Below, piece by piece: positions 16,272 through 24,507 of a stretch of 64,000 bases of DNA. Under the pieces are notes generated by a model. It was not told where the DNA came from, did no database searches, and was given only the letters and a program-made list of their open reading frames with translations. Position numbers and translations under genes: made by a program. Location: contig SUWY01000004.1 in assembly GCA_015061245.1 (NCBI GenBank), positions 51,203 through 115,202 on the forward strand, read 5' to 3'. Position 1 is the first letter of the stretch, and each line of letters starts with the position of its first letter. This DNA is from Bacteroidales bacterium (GTDB lineage: Bacteria; Bacteroidota; Bacteroidia; Bacteroidales; Marinifilaceae).

Positions 16272-18797
16272 ATGCTTATGAGTGGAGTTTTTGTTAATTA
16301 TTGTAGAGCGTTGGGAAATGAGGTGGGGCATTTTGATCTGTTCAATTTGCTACTCTTCGTTGTAGGTGTAGCTGCATGCTTTTATTGGGGCTATGCATTA
16401 AAAATTCTGTTCTTTGATAAGATAAGATTAGATATGCACTTGAATAAAAAGTTCCTTTTTCTCAAGTGTTTTCTTTTGATAATGTCATTCCCGTTAGTTG
16501 TAAATGTAGGAATCACGCTATCTAATGCACTCCAAGATAAAAAACTTGATGAACGTGAGTTAATAAGCGATGAAACGCTCTATGCGGATTATTATGGATC
16601 TGCTGATAGTATAGTTGTCAATACCAAGAGTAGAATTAGCGATGTTGACTCTTTCTTGATAGTTGCAAATGGTGGAGTTGTGTGTGATAGTAACTCTTTC
16701 ATTGTTTACAGCGAGCCTTTTGAAAACAAGAAAGAGAATCCAAGCATATTGTGGAGTATGTATATCCATTACATGGATCCCGGTAATCAGCCCATGGCCC
16801 ATAGTGCGCGCGGAAGGTTTGTTGCCGGATTGATAGCAGCATTAGGCATTGTATTGTTAAATGGAGTGTTGGTGTCGGTACTTGTTGGCTGGATAGATAA
16901 GCGCAAAGAAAGATGGTTAAAGGGCGAGATTATTTATAAGCTTGGATATTGGCGAAACCACGAGTTTAGGAAGAATCTATACTTGATAATTGGTGGAAAT
17001 GATGTTGTTCCCGGAATAGTGAAACATATCCTTAACGGAACTAAAAACAGAGTGTTTATAATGACCGCCAGAGATGTGGAGTCTTTCCGCAGACAACTCT
17101 TTTCTGATTTAAATAATGATGAACAGGATAGAGTTGTAATACTATACGGAGACAGAACTTCGCGCGAGGATGTTGAGAAGTTGCCATGGCGCTACGCTTC
17201 TGAGTTATATGTTTTGGGCGAGGATTTTGATACTAATGAAGATGACTCATGTCACGATACATTCAATATTGCTTGTATTAAATTGGTGGTTGGAGCATGT
17301 AGCAGATTCAGAGCCGGTGTAGGAAAACTTACCTGTAGAGTGATGTTTGAGAATCAAACTACATTCTCGGTTATTCAAATTGCCGAAACAGATAGTAAGA
17401 TAGTCAAAGACCTCATAGCATTCAAACCATTCAACTATTATGAGATGTGGGCACAGAAAGTTCTTGTGAACAGAGAGATGGATGAGAATAGTGCTGTAGG
17501 AGTATATAAGCCACTGGAGGGTTATAAGGGCATTAAAAAAGATTCCGATGATTTTGTACATCTGATTGTAGTAGGAATGTCAAGGATGGGTGTGGGAATG
17601 GCCATCGAAGCGGCTCATTTATGTCACTTCCCGAATTTCCCAACCAAAGGAGTTAAGACCAGAATTACATTTATTGATAGAAATGCAGAGCAGGAGATGA
17701 ACTTCTTTATGGGGCGTTTTAAAGAGTTGTTTGCATTATCGGATTGGCGTTTTATTACAAAAGATTCCTCATCGGAGTGTAGATATAAATCGGGTTATCT
17801 TGGAGATAAGGTGACCGATGTTGAGTGGGAGTTTATTGCTGGTGGTGTTGAGATGCCGTGGATTCAATCTTATTTGCTGAGGAGTGTAGAAAATCCGAAT
17901 GCAAAGGTATCAATAGCTGTATGTTTGCCTGAGAGTAATAAGGCAATTGCAGCTGCTATTTATTTGCCCGATGAGGTGTATGCAAGCAAGCAACTTCAAC
18001 AGGTTTTAGTATATCAACGATATGGTGATGCAACCATTCAGAGCATAAATGAACATGTCAGATATAACAGCAAATTGATTGCTTTCGGTATGGCTGACTC
18101 GTGCTATGATGTAAAATTTATGAATGCTATAGAGAATGTTACTCTATTTTCTGATAAGATGTATGAGTTTACAAATACTATTTGTGAGAGAAATATTGTT
18201 CCTAAGGCTAAAACTCAGACAGATGTGATTCTCTTGAATATGGTGAATGATGTAAAAAGTATTACACATTACAAGAGTATTTGGAAGCAAAGTCCTGTTG
18301 TGGAGCTTAAGGATCTTGATAATATTGCAGATAAACAAGTGCAGGAGAATAAAAAGAGGGTGGTTGGAAAATCGCAGAGTGCGGCGATGTGGTCGAATAT
18401 ATATAATGCTTTAACAATTTGGTGTAAGTTAAGAAGTGTTTGTAGTGATGAAGAGTTGACACAGTTGCAATGCGGTGATTTTAACTTTACAAAAGAACAT
18501 TTGGAGCAGATAGAATTAATGGCTCAGGTTGAGCATTACCGTTGGAATATGGAGCAACTTATTCTTCGTGTCAAGCCTTTGAACGAAGAACAACAAGGCA
18601 AATTTAAGGGCTACATAGAAAAGGGGTGGAAAGCAGATTTTGACTATTTCAAGAAAAAACTTAAGGGCGAGGGGCAACACCTTGATATATGCTCTTATGA
18701 TTACTTAAATTATGTGGATCCGGATCCGATGATTTATGATAAGTGTTTTGTTGCAATAGCCCCATTACTCTATAAGGAGCTTAAGGATAAATGTTAA
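16272..18797 (+). CDS. Membrane protein with tandem Rossmann (TrkA-N/RCK-like) domains and C-terminal RyR domain (copy 1)
   Basis: 841 residues. Membrane helices lie at about 22-48, 60-83 and 183-208, with an extracytoplasmic loop of about 100 residues between the second and third. Two nucleotide-binding-type Rossmann segments follow: NLYLIIGGNDVVPGIV near 235-250 and VHLIVVGMSRMGVGMAIEAA near 429-448. The C-terminal ~90 residues match a diverged RyR domain, with MAQVEHYRW (750-758) and a YDYLNYVDPDPMIYD block (809-823). In known proteins TrkA-N/RCK domains bind NAD(H) or nucleotides and gate K+ channels, but no selectivity filter is visible here, so whether it conducts ions is open. A paralogue of the same plan is at 22132. 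The sigma-factor gene starts 1 base after its stop. Confidence 0.8.
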   Translation: MLMSGVFVNYCRALGNEVGHFDLFNLLLFVVGVAACFYWGYALKILFFDKIRLDMHLNKKFLFLKCFLLIMSFPLVVNVGITLSNALQDKKLDERELISDETLYADYYGSADSIVVNTKSRISDVDSFLIVANGGVVCDSNSFIVYSEPFENKKENPSILWSMYIHYMDPGNQPMAHSARGRFVAGLIAALGIVLLNGVLVSVLVGWIDKRKERWLKGEIIYKLGYWRNHEFRKNLYLIIGGNDVVPGIVKHILNGTKNRVFIMTARDVESFRRQLFSDLNNDEQDRVVILYGDRTSREDVEKLPWRYASELYVLGEDFDTNEDDSCHDTFNIACIKLVVGACSRFRAGVGKLTCRVMFENQTTFSVIQIAETDSKIVKDLIAFKPFNYYEMWAQKVLVNREMDENSAVGVYKPLEGYKGIKKDSDDFVHLIVVGMSRMGVGMAIEAAHLCHFPNFPTKGVKTRITFIDRNAEQEMNFFMGRFKELFALSDWRFITKDSSSECRYKSGYLGDKVTDVEWEFIAGGVEMPWIQSYLLRSVENPNAKVSIAVCLPESNKAIAAAIYLPDEVYASKQLQQVLVYQRYGDATIQSINEHVRYNSKLIAFGMADSCYDVKFMNAIENVTLFSDKMYEFTNTICERNIVPKAKTQTDVILLNMVNDVKSITHYKSIWKQSPVVELKDLDNIADKQVQENKKRVVGKSQSAAMWSNIYNALTIWCKLRSVCSDEELTQLQCGDFNFTKEHLEQIELMAQVEHYRWNMEQLILRVKPLNEEQQGKFKGYIEKGWKADFDYFKKKLKGEGQHLDICSYDYLNYVDPDPMIYDKCFVAIAPLLYKELKDKC

Positions 18798-18798
18798 T

Positions 18799-19374
18799 AT
18801 GTCAGAGAAAGATATAATTGATGCTTTAATTGCTCATGATGAGTATGTTACGGAGCAGTTCTTCTTTAAGAACTGCCGTCCGCTTTTTATGAGTATTATT
18901 CGCAATGTGTTCACTTATAATGTGGATTATGATGAATTCGTTAATGAATTCTATCTGCATTTAATGGAGAATAATGCCTATCGTTTAAGGCAGTTCCAGG
19001 GACGCAGTACTATATATCAATGGTTGAAGGTTATTGCGATTCGTTATTTTATCGCGAAACGTGATGGCTTGATAGAAAATGAGAGTAATGACACTCTATT
19101 AGAGAGTATTGCACAAACTAAAGAGGGCGATTGCGAAAAGGCAATGATAGGTAAAATGGATATAGAGAATCTTTTAAGCCTGATGCCCAATAAACGCTAT
19201 GTATATGTGATTAAACGATTGCTTCTTGAGGATGCAGAACCTAAGGTTGTTGCCGAGGAGTTAAATACGAGCGTTGATAATTTGTATAATATTAAAAAGC
19301 GTGCATTTGCAACATTAACAGCAATTGCACTTAGGGAGGTGGAGAGATATGAAAAAGAGATCGGCAAAAAATAG
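18799..19374 (+). CDS. Sigma-70-family (ECF-like) sigma factor of the island
   Basis: 191 residues. Region 2 is visible around residues 25-85 (FFFKNCRPLFMSIIRNVF, then YDEFVNEFYLHLMEN and FQGRSTIYQWLKVIAIRYFI), and a region 4 helix-turn-helix lies around 120-175 (LMPNKRYVYVIKRLLLEDAEPKVVAEELNTSVDNLYNIKKRAF). It is diverged from typical ECFs, which fits a dedicated regulator. It overlaps the anti-sigma-like/C39/RyR fusion by 26 bases, the classical arrangement for a sigma/anti-sigma pair. Likely to direct transcription inside the island. Confidence 0.82.
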   Translation: MSEKDIIDALIAHDEYVTEQFFFKNCRPLFMSIIRNVFTYNVDYDEFVNEFYLHLMENNAYRLRQFQGRSTIYQWLKVIAIRYFIAKRDGLIENESNDTLLESIAQTKEGDCEKAMIGKMDIENLLSLMPNKRYVYVIKRLLLEDAEPKVVAEELNTSVDNLYNIKKRAFATLTAIALREVERYEKEIGKK

Positions 19375-20380
19375 TATTCAGAGCGAGGTTTTGGCAGCAT
19401 ACCTTGATGGAAATGCTACAATGCAGGAGAGTCAAGAGATTCTTGATGCTCTGTGTAGTGATGCTGAGTTGAGAGAGATTATGCATATTTCTCAGATGGT
19501 GGATCTTGATATATCTGTTCGCCCAGAGGATATTGATTACATTCCAATGACCGCAATGGCTGCATGCAGTGAAGTTGCCTGTTCTGCATGTTGTAATGAG
19601 ATGGCTCAGCCTAAAGGCAATTTATGCAGTTTTGAGTGTGAGAAGTTTATTCTTAAAAAGCTTGATATTGAGTTTGATGAAGATGAGTTGTTGAACCATG
19701 CACTGCAGTGCGGTTGGTTGAAGGACGATGGAACAGCTCTGCATAACATAGGAAGAGGTTTGGAGAAGATGGGCCTTGTTGTCACTCGTCAGTATAAATG
19801 TACCATTGCTGATATTATGCATGCCAAAAGTAATGGTGAAGAGGTAATTGTGGCCCTTGATGGTGGTGAGTTGTTGGGAAATCAACAGTATGAGGAGTGG
19901 GAGGATAATTTTGTAGGTAAGAATCCTGACCATTCAGTGGTTGTATTATCATGGAATATTGACGATATGACTATTTCTGTGTTTGATCCAAACTCTTTGA
20001 ATGAGATTGATACATACTCTTTTGAGCAGTTTGAAGATGCATGGAATGACTCTAAGAATTATATGGTTACTGCAGGAGTGAGGGGTAAAAAAGAGTATCT
20101 TCCTAAACCAATTGATTTGTCGGATGTTGAGTTGCCTAATGATTTGATTGAGTTACGTGAGGCTATAGCAGAGAATGCTCACGATGTTTGGGCGGTTGAG
20201 CGCCAGGCTCAGGGTTGGGTTTATGGCGAAGAGCGTAACGATGATAAAAAGACCCACCCTTGTATGGTTTACTATTCGGAGCTTCCCGAGAGTGAAAAGA
20301 GGTTTGACCGTGAAATGGCCATGAATACCTTGAAACTGCTTCGCAAACTTGGTTATGATATTATAAAACGTAAAAATTAA
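19349..20380 (+). CDS. Fusion protein: anti-sigma-like N-terminus, C39-like cysteine peptidase, RyR domain
   Basis: 343 residues from ATG 19349. Residues 10-50 (EVLAAYLDGNATMQESQEILDA and on) look like the N-terminal sigma-binding segment of anti-sigma factors. Residues about 85-240 fit a C39/papain-like peptidase: candidate catalytic Cys93 or Cys97 in NLCSFEC, His195 in PDHSVVV and Asp213 in FDPNS, with the usual GW...GT...LE..G pattern between. Residues about 264-340 are a clear RyR domain (AHDVWAVERQAQGWVYGEER, HPCMVYYSELPESEKRFDRE). No membrane segment, so cytoplasmic. It overlaps the sigma gene by 26 bases. Inferred role: a soluble anti-sigma whose RyR sensor controls its own or another protein's cleavage. 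The C39 call rests on motif order only. Confidence 0.72.
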   Translation: MKKRSAKNSIQSEVLAAYLDGNATMQESQEILDALCSDAELREIMHISQMVDLDISVRPEDIDYIPMTAMAACSEVACSACCNEMAQPKGNLCSFECEKFILKKLDIEFDEDELLNHALQCGWLKDDGTALHNIGRGLEKMGLVVTRQYKCTIADIMHAKSNGEEVIVALDGGELLGNQQYEEWEDNFVGKNPDHSVVVLSWNIDDMTISVFDPNSLNEIDTYSFEQFEDAWNDSKNYMVTAGVRGKKEYLPKPIDLSDVELPNDLIELREAIAENAHDVWAVERQAQGWVYGEERNDDKKTHPCMVYYSELPESEKRFDREMAMNTLKLLRKLGYDIIKRKN

Positions 20381-20391
20381 ATATTGAGCCT

Positions 20392-21270
20392 ATGATTAAA
20401 CCGTCAGAATTTATGCATCCCGAGGATGCAGCGGCTATTCGCCAATTAGAGAGTATTCCGGGTTTTCCTGCCTTGTGCAAACAGATTTTGGCGTTAGGTT
20501 ATGAGAGGTGGAAGTATGGATTGAATATGGCATCGACCATACGCCTTTCAGAGGAGCAGTTGCCTGAGTTATACAGACATCTACCTCCAATTTGTGAGAA
20601 GTTGGGAATTCCTATTCCCGAGTTCTATTTGCAAATGAATCCAATGCCTAATGCTTATACCTCGGGAGATACTCGTGTATTTATCGTAGTTACATCGGGA
20701 CTTGTCGAGATAATGGATGATGATGAGTTAGATGCAGTCATTGCACATGAGTGTGGTCATATTCTATGCAGACATGTTGTGTACAATATGGTGGCTCAGT
20801 ACGTAAGATTGGGACTTGATTATATAGGTTTGATAGGTAAATTGGCAAAACCTGTCCAAATAGCATTGGATTATTGGAGCAGAAAGTCTGAGTTATCGTG
20901 CGACCGATGTGGAAGTATTGTAACCTCGCCCGAAACCGTGGCAAGAGTAATGGCCAGATTAGCGGGTGGACCTAAATCATTAACCAGTAAATTGGATATG
21001 AAGTTGTGGGCAGCTCAAGCTGATAAGTACGATGAGATTCGTAATGGAAATTTGTGGGATAAATCACTGCAGATTGCCTCGGTTTTAAACAGAACTCATC
21101 CATTTAGCGCAGTTCGTGTACGTGAAATTCTGAAGTGGGGTGATAGTGCTCAGTATAAGAATCTGATGCAGAATTTAAATGCTCAGAAGTCAGGCAAGAA
21201 GTGTCCGAAGTGTGGAAAAACAGTTGATGAGAATTGGGCTTTTTGTATGTATTGCGGAGAGAAATTGTAA
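20392..21270 (+). CDS. M48-like zinc metallopeptidase with C-terminal zinc ribbon (copy 1)
   Basis: 292 residues. Zinc-peptidase motif HECGH at 119-123 with a downstream SELSCDR glutamate as likely third ligand, the M48/HtpX-type arrangement. No convincing membrane helix, unlike HtpX. The C-terminus is a double CxxC zinc ribbon (Cys271, 274, 285, 288). A paralogue of identical length and layout lies at 24508; well over half of the residues agree by eye. Eleven bases separate it from the RyR fusion gene. It probably cleaves a partner encoded in the island. Confidence 0.85.
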   Translation: MIKPSEFMHPEDAAAIRQLESIPGFPALCKQILALGYERWKYGLNMASTIRLSEEQLPELYRHLPPICEKLGIPIPEFYLQMNPMPNAYTSGDTRVFIVVTSGLVEIMDDDELDAVIAHECGHILCRHVVYNMVAQYVRLGLDYIGLIGKLAKPVQIALDYWSRKSELSCDRCGSIVTSPETVARVMARLAGGPKSLTSKLDMKLWAAQADKYDEIRNGNLWDKSLQIASVLNRTHPFSAVRVREILKWGDSAQYKNLMQNLNAQKSGKKCPKCGKTVDENWAFCMYCGEKL

Positions 21271-21290
21271 AAATCAAAAAAATAAGAACT

Positions 21291-21545
21291 ATGTTTTTCA
21301 ACGAGAATGGAATATTGAGTCTCGACGAAATGGTCGAGAATAATGCATCCTTCAAGAATATAATGGAGGATGGAGTTGTAACTGAGGAGGAGATTAAGGC
21401 TCAGTCAGATAAAGTGGTTGCTTTGCTTCGTGATATTGAGGCAAAATATAGTGAGGAGCAGTTGGCCGAGATTAAGGATTTGCTTGTCGAGTCAAGTGTT
21501 TTGTACGCTATTTACAACTATTATTCAATTCAAAATATTAGATAA
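21291..21545 (+). CDS. Small acidic hypothetical protein
   Basis: 84 residues from ATG 21291. Mostly charged helix (residues 10-65, with TEEEIKAQSDKVVALLRDIE) and an aromatic C-terminus (YAIYNYYSI). The central helix resembles tellurite-resistance TerB-like or EF-hand-free alpha-hairpins only weakly; I do not recognise the family. It lies 20 bases after the M48 gene and 9 before the zinc-ribbon membrane gene, so it is an island member, possibly an adaptor. Confidence 0.7.
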   Translation: MFFNENGILSLDEMVENNASFKNIMEDGVVTEEEIKAQSDKVVALLRDIEAKYSEEQLAEIKDLLVESSVLYAIYNYYSIQNIR

Positions 21546-21554
21546 CTGAGGATT

Positions 21555-22067
21555 ATGGGAACATTTAATACAAAGAAAGTATTGTACGGATCTGCATATT
21601 TGATTCCTACAATTGCAGATAGAATTCAACAAGAGTTTATGTACGATGGCTATCAGGTGGCAATGGATGCTTTGAGTAGCGGAGGTTATGATATTTCCAT
21701 TACCAAGGGAGGTTTGTTTAAAGCTGTTCTGGGGATGAAGACTGCTTTAAAGATTACTTTGACACCTGCTGATAATAGTATCTATTTCGAGGCAGGTGTT
21801 GGAATTTGGGGGCAGCAGGCTATCCCTACTGCAATATCTATGCTTATCTTCTTGCCTGTTCTTATTACACAGATTTGGGGAATTGTTGAACAGTCTAAGC
21901 TTGATGATAAGGCTTTAGAGATTGCCCAGGATGTGATTCGTTCAAGCGGAGCAAAAGTTGGTATGGGGGAAGGAGAATCCCCGGCAGGTGTTAGATTCTG
22001 CACAGCGTGTGGAACAAAGAATGTTGATACTGCCAAATTCTGCTGCGGTTGCGGTAAGCAATTGTAG
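21555..22067 (+). CDS. Membrane protein with C-terminal zinc ribbon
   Basis: 170 residues. Residues 1-85 form a soluble region, one membrane segment is at about 90-113 (AIPTAISMLIFLPVLITQIWGIV), and the C-terminus carries a two-CxxC zinc ribbon (FCTACGTKNVDTAKFCCGCG). The ribbon type is the same as in the two M48 peptidases, suggesting a shared partner or assembly site at the membrane. Function unknown. Confidence 0.72.
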   Translation: MGTFNTKKVLYGSAYLIPTIADRIQQEFMYDGYQVAMDALSSGGYDISITKGGLFKAVLGMKTALKITLTPADNSIYFEAGVGIWGQQAIPTAISMLIFLPVLITQIWGIVEQSKLDDKALEIAQDVIRSSGAKVGMGEGESPAGVRFCTACGTKNVDTAKFCCGCGKQL

Positions 22068-22090
22068 TTGTTGGTAAAACAGATAGTTTT

Positions 22091-22132
22091 ATGAACGGAA
22101 TTCCTCGCCTAAATGACGGGGGATTCCTTTGA
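22091..22132 (+). CDS. Possible 13-codon leader peptide overlapping the next start (TGATG)
   Basis: ATG at 22091 opens a short frame, MNGIPRLNDGGFL, ending with TGA at 22130-22132, whose last A is the A of the following ATG. The frame runs straight through the hairpin at 22097-22127. A ribosome on it would melt the hairpin and be placed at the next start. It could also be chance; no homologue is known to me. Confidence 0.3.
   Translation: MNGIPRLNDGGFL
22097..22127 (+). promoter_or_regulatory. Hairpin abutting the start of the second RyR membrane-protein gene
   Basis: Arms GGAATTCCTCG and CGGGGGATTCC give an 11-pair stem (two G-U) with a 9-base loop, 4 bases before ATG 22132. There is no U-tract, so it is more likely translational control or mRNA processing than a terminator. 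Confidence 0.5.
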
Positions 22133-24405
22133 TGTATTATATAACTTGGAGAGATATGTTAACAAAGCAGTTTGAATACATACGTAAATCCTTATGTGAT
22201 TTAGGAGATAATATATACACTTCATGGTCCGCATGGATTGATGTATATTTAACAGAGAAGTTTTTGCCATTGGGGATATACATGGGAATTACATTTGTAT
22301 TGTTTTTAGCGGCTTGGATTATTTTAGTGTATAAAGGCAAGTATAAAAAGATTTTTAATTGGTTGTCTCATCATATAACTATCTCTGCAGTAATAGTATG
22401 GTTATTAGGAGTTGTAATATACATTTTAGGTTTATATAGAGCAGAGTTAACTGCATTGGCGGTAGTGCCAAGGGCAATTATAGCATCGTTTAAAATGTTT
22501 GTTGTGGCGCACGATTTGGCGCGAGTATCATCAATTCTACAGAGCGATGCTTTGTATATGTCGTTCTTCTCGATAATACATTTCAGTGCGGCTTTGATAA
22601 CCTTCATGTTTATTTTTAAGATGGTAGGTTTCAAAATCAAGGCCTCGTTCGATATAATAAAACACCGATTCTTTAAGGCTCAAAATGGTGTGGTACATCT
22701 GTTTTGGGGTATAAATGAGGCATCTATTTTGTTGGCTGAAAGTATCAAAGCTAAATACAAAACAGAAACGATAATCTTTATTGATATTGATAAAGATAGT
22801 GGAGACAGTGGAACAAAAAAGGTGGGATTGAGTAGTGTTGTAAATACTATAACCATAAAAAGTGGCGAGGCTTCACGTTTGGAGGAGTTGGGGGTTTTGA
22901 TTGACCATTGCAGTAATGGCCCGGTTGCATTACCTAAAGAAACAGATATTTTTGGTGCTTTGAATTTGAAAAATATTGGCGCCATTGTGCGGAAATGCAG
23001 TAAATCCAATTTTTATTTTCTTTCCGATGATGAGGCAGAAAATATATCTGCAGCTCTTAATTTAGAACAGGATGTGCGATTAACCTCGATGGAAGAGAAT
23101 TCTAGACCGGTTATCTATATTCATGCACGTAGAGATGCAAACAATGAGTTGTTTGATCACTATTCTCAGTATGCAGATAGTTCAAATCGTTTGAAGATTA
23201 AGATTGTTGATTCGGCATATTTATCAGTAATTGACCTGAAGCAGAATAATAGAGCTTTGCCTGTAAAATGTGTAGACTATGATAAGGAGACAGCTGTAGT
23301 AAACTCTGCCTTTACATCAATGGTTGTTGGTTTTAATGATACCGGTCAAGAGGCATTTAAGTTTCTATACGAGTTCTCTGCATTTATTGACAAAGATAAA
23401 AAGAAGAGTCCATTCAAATGTTATGCCATTGATGAGAAGATGAATAAGATGGCTGGACTTATAAGAAAGTCAATGCCTGCAATCAATGAAAATGAGTTGG
23501 AGCTAATTCAGACATCGGTAGATTCCGAAATTTTCTGGGATAAGGTTTATGAAATAATAGGCAAATTGAATTATGTGGTTATCACTTTGAATAATGATGA
23601 TTTAGGGCTTTCGCTTGCTGTTAATCTGTTTAAATGTGCGTTAGCGCTTCGACCGGATAATCAGCAAATGCTCAAGATTGTTATTAGGTGTTATGACAAT
23701 AGAAACGAAAAGCGAATGGCCGAGGTGATTTCAAATTTGAATAAATCGGTTGCAGGCGAGAATGTTGAGTTATTGCTTTTCGGAGAGATGAACAAAATAT
23801 ATAGCTATGAGGCAATCTTATCGGATCACCTACTAAAAGAGGCTAAAGAGTTTCATCGGGAATATGAAATATCGCTTTTATCAGAGGAAGACATAAAGAA
23901 AAAGAACATAAAGCCGGAAGATCTTACAGCTGAAAAGCAATGGGAAAACAGTTTCGGGAATAGTGTGATTCCATGTGTAATGGAAAGGAGAAAAATATCT
24001 CGTTACCATGCAATTTACGATATAAACCGCCAAATATCGCAGAATATATCAAATGTTTTACATTCTCCTACCAAGTTGATATTGATGGGATTAAACGGAA
24101 ATGATTTAAAGGAGCAGTTAGATTTATATTACGATTATGTGAACACACGTGAATCAAAAGAGATCCAATACTATTGTAATGAAGAGTGTGCGACATTACT
24201 TTACAATATGGCATTGGTGGAGCATGAACGTTGGGTTGCATCGCATAAACTGATGGGATATACTTATGCTCCCCAAAACGATTTTGTCCGTAAGCACCAT
24301 AAGTGTATGTGCGAAATGGAGAAACTTGATGAAGAGACCCAATCATACGACTGCAATGTAGTCGACACCACCATCAAGATTGCGTTTGAGAAGAATGGCG
24401 TTTAG
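22132..24405 (+). CDS. Membrane protein with Rossmann-like domains and C-terminal RyR domain (copy 2)
   Basis: 757 residues from ATG 22132; an alternative ATG at 22156 has a GGAGAG upstream and would remove 8 residues. Membrane helices lie at about 47-67, 83-105 and 145-170. Rossmann-type stretches follow: GVVHLFWGINEASILLAESI with FIDIDKD near 188-222, and TSMVVGFNDTGQEAFKFLYE near 400-420. The C-terminal RyR domain starts with MALVEHERWVASHKLMGYTYAP at about 692. Same architecture as the protein at 16272 but strongly diverged in sequence, so they may form a heteromeric complex or be parallel sensors. Preceded by a hairpin and a possible leader peptide. Confidence 0.78.
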   Translation: MYYITWRDMLTKQFEYIRKSLCDLGDNIYTSWSAWIDVYLTEKFLPLGIYMGITFVLFLAAWIILVYKGKYKKIFNWLSHHITISAVIVWLLGVVIYILGLYRAELTALAVVPRAIIASFKMFVVAHDLARVSSILQSDALYMSFFSIIHFSAALITFMFIFKMVGFKIKASFDIIKHRFFKAQNGVVHLFWGINEASILLAESIKAKYKTETIIFIDIDKDSGDSGTKKVGLSSVVNTITIKSGEASRLEELGVLIDHCSNGPVALPKETDIFGALNLKNIGAIVRKCSKSNFYFLSDDEAENISAALNLEQDVRLTSMEENSRPVIYIHARRDANNELFDHYSQYADSSNRLKIKIVDSAYLSVIDLKQNNRALPVKCVDYDKETAVVNSAFTSMVVGFNDTGQEAFKFLYEFSAFIDKDKKKSPFKCYAIDEKMNKMAGLIRKSMPAINENELELIQTSVDSEIFWDKVYEIIGKLNYVVITLNNDDLGLSLAVNLFKCALALRPDNQQMLKIVIRCYDNRNEKRMAEVISNLNKSVAGENVELLLFGEMNKIYSYEAILSDHLLKEAKEFHREYEISLLSEEDIKKKNIKPEDLTAEKQWENSFGNSVIPCVMERRKISRYHAIYDINRQISQNISNVLHSPTKLILMGLNGNDLKEQLDLYYDYVNTRESKEIQYYCNEECATLLYNMALVEHERWVASHKLMGYTYAPQNDFVRKHHKCMCEMEKLDEETQSYDCNVVDTTIKIAFEKNGV

Positions 24406-24434
24406 TGAATTCATTATTTATTATTAAACCTGTT

Positions 24435-24442
24435 TATATTTA
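24435..24442 (+). promoter_or_regulatory. Weak -7-like box before the second M48 gene
   Basis: TATATTTA differs from TAnnTTTG in one base; it lies in the only sizeable gap (102 bases) inside this part of the island. Confidence 0.25.
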
Positions 24443-24480
24443 CAGAGTTGTTAAGTGGTATGAAGGCAAGTCTAATTTTT

Positions 24481-24505
24481 TCGATTAATATATAAATTCA
24501 ATCGA
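24481..24505. promoter_or_regulatory. Short inverted repeat before the second M48 gene
   Basis: TCGATT and AATCGA separated by 13 AT-rich bases, ending 2 bases before ATG 24508. Possible operator or leader hairpin. Confidence 0.25.
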
Positions 24506-24507
24506 TT

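Noticed and set aside
18799..20380. Classical membrane-bound sigma/anti-sigma pair of SusCD-type (FecI/FecR)
   Set aside because: The second gene has no membrane helix or FecR domain, and no TonB-dependent receptor follows.
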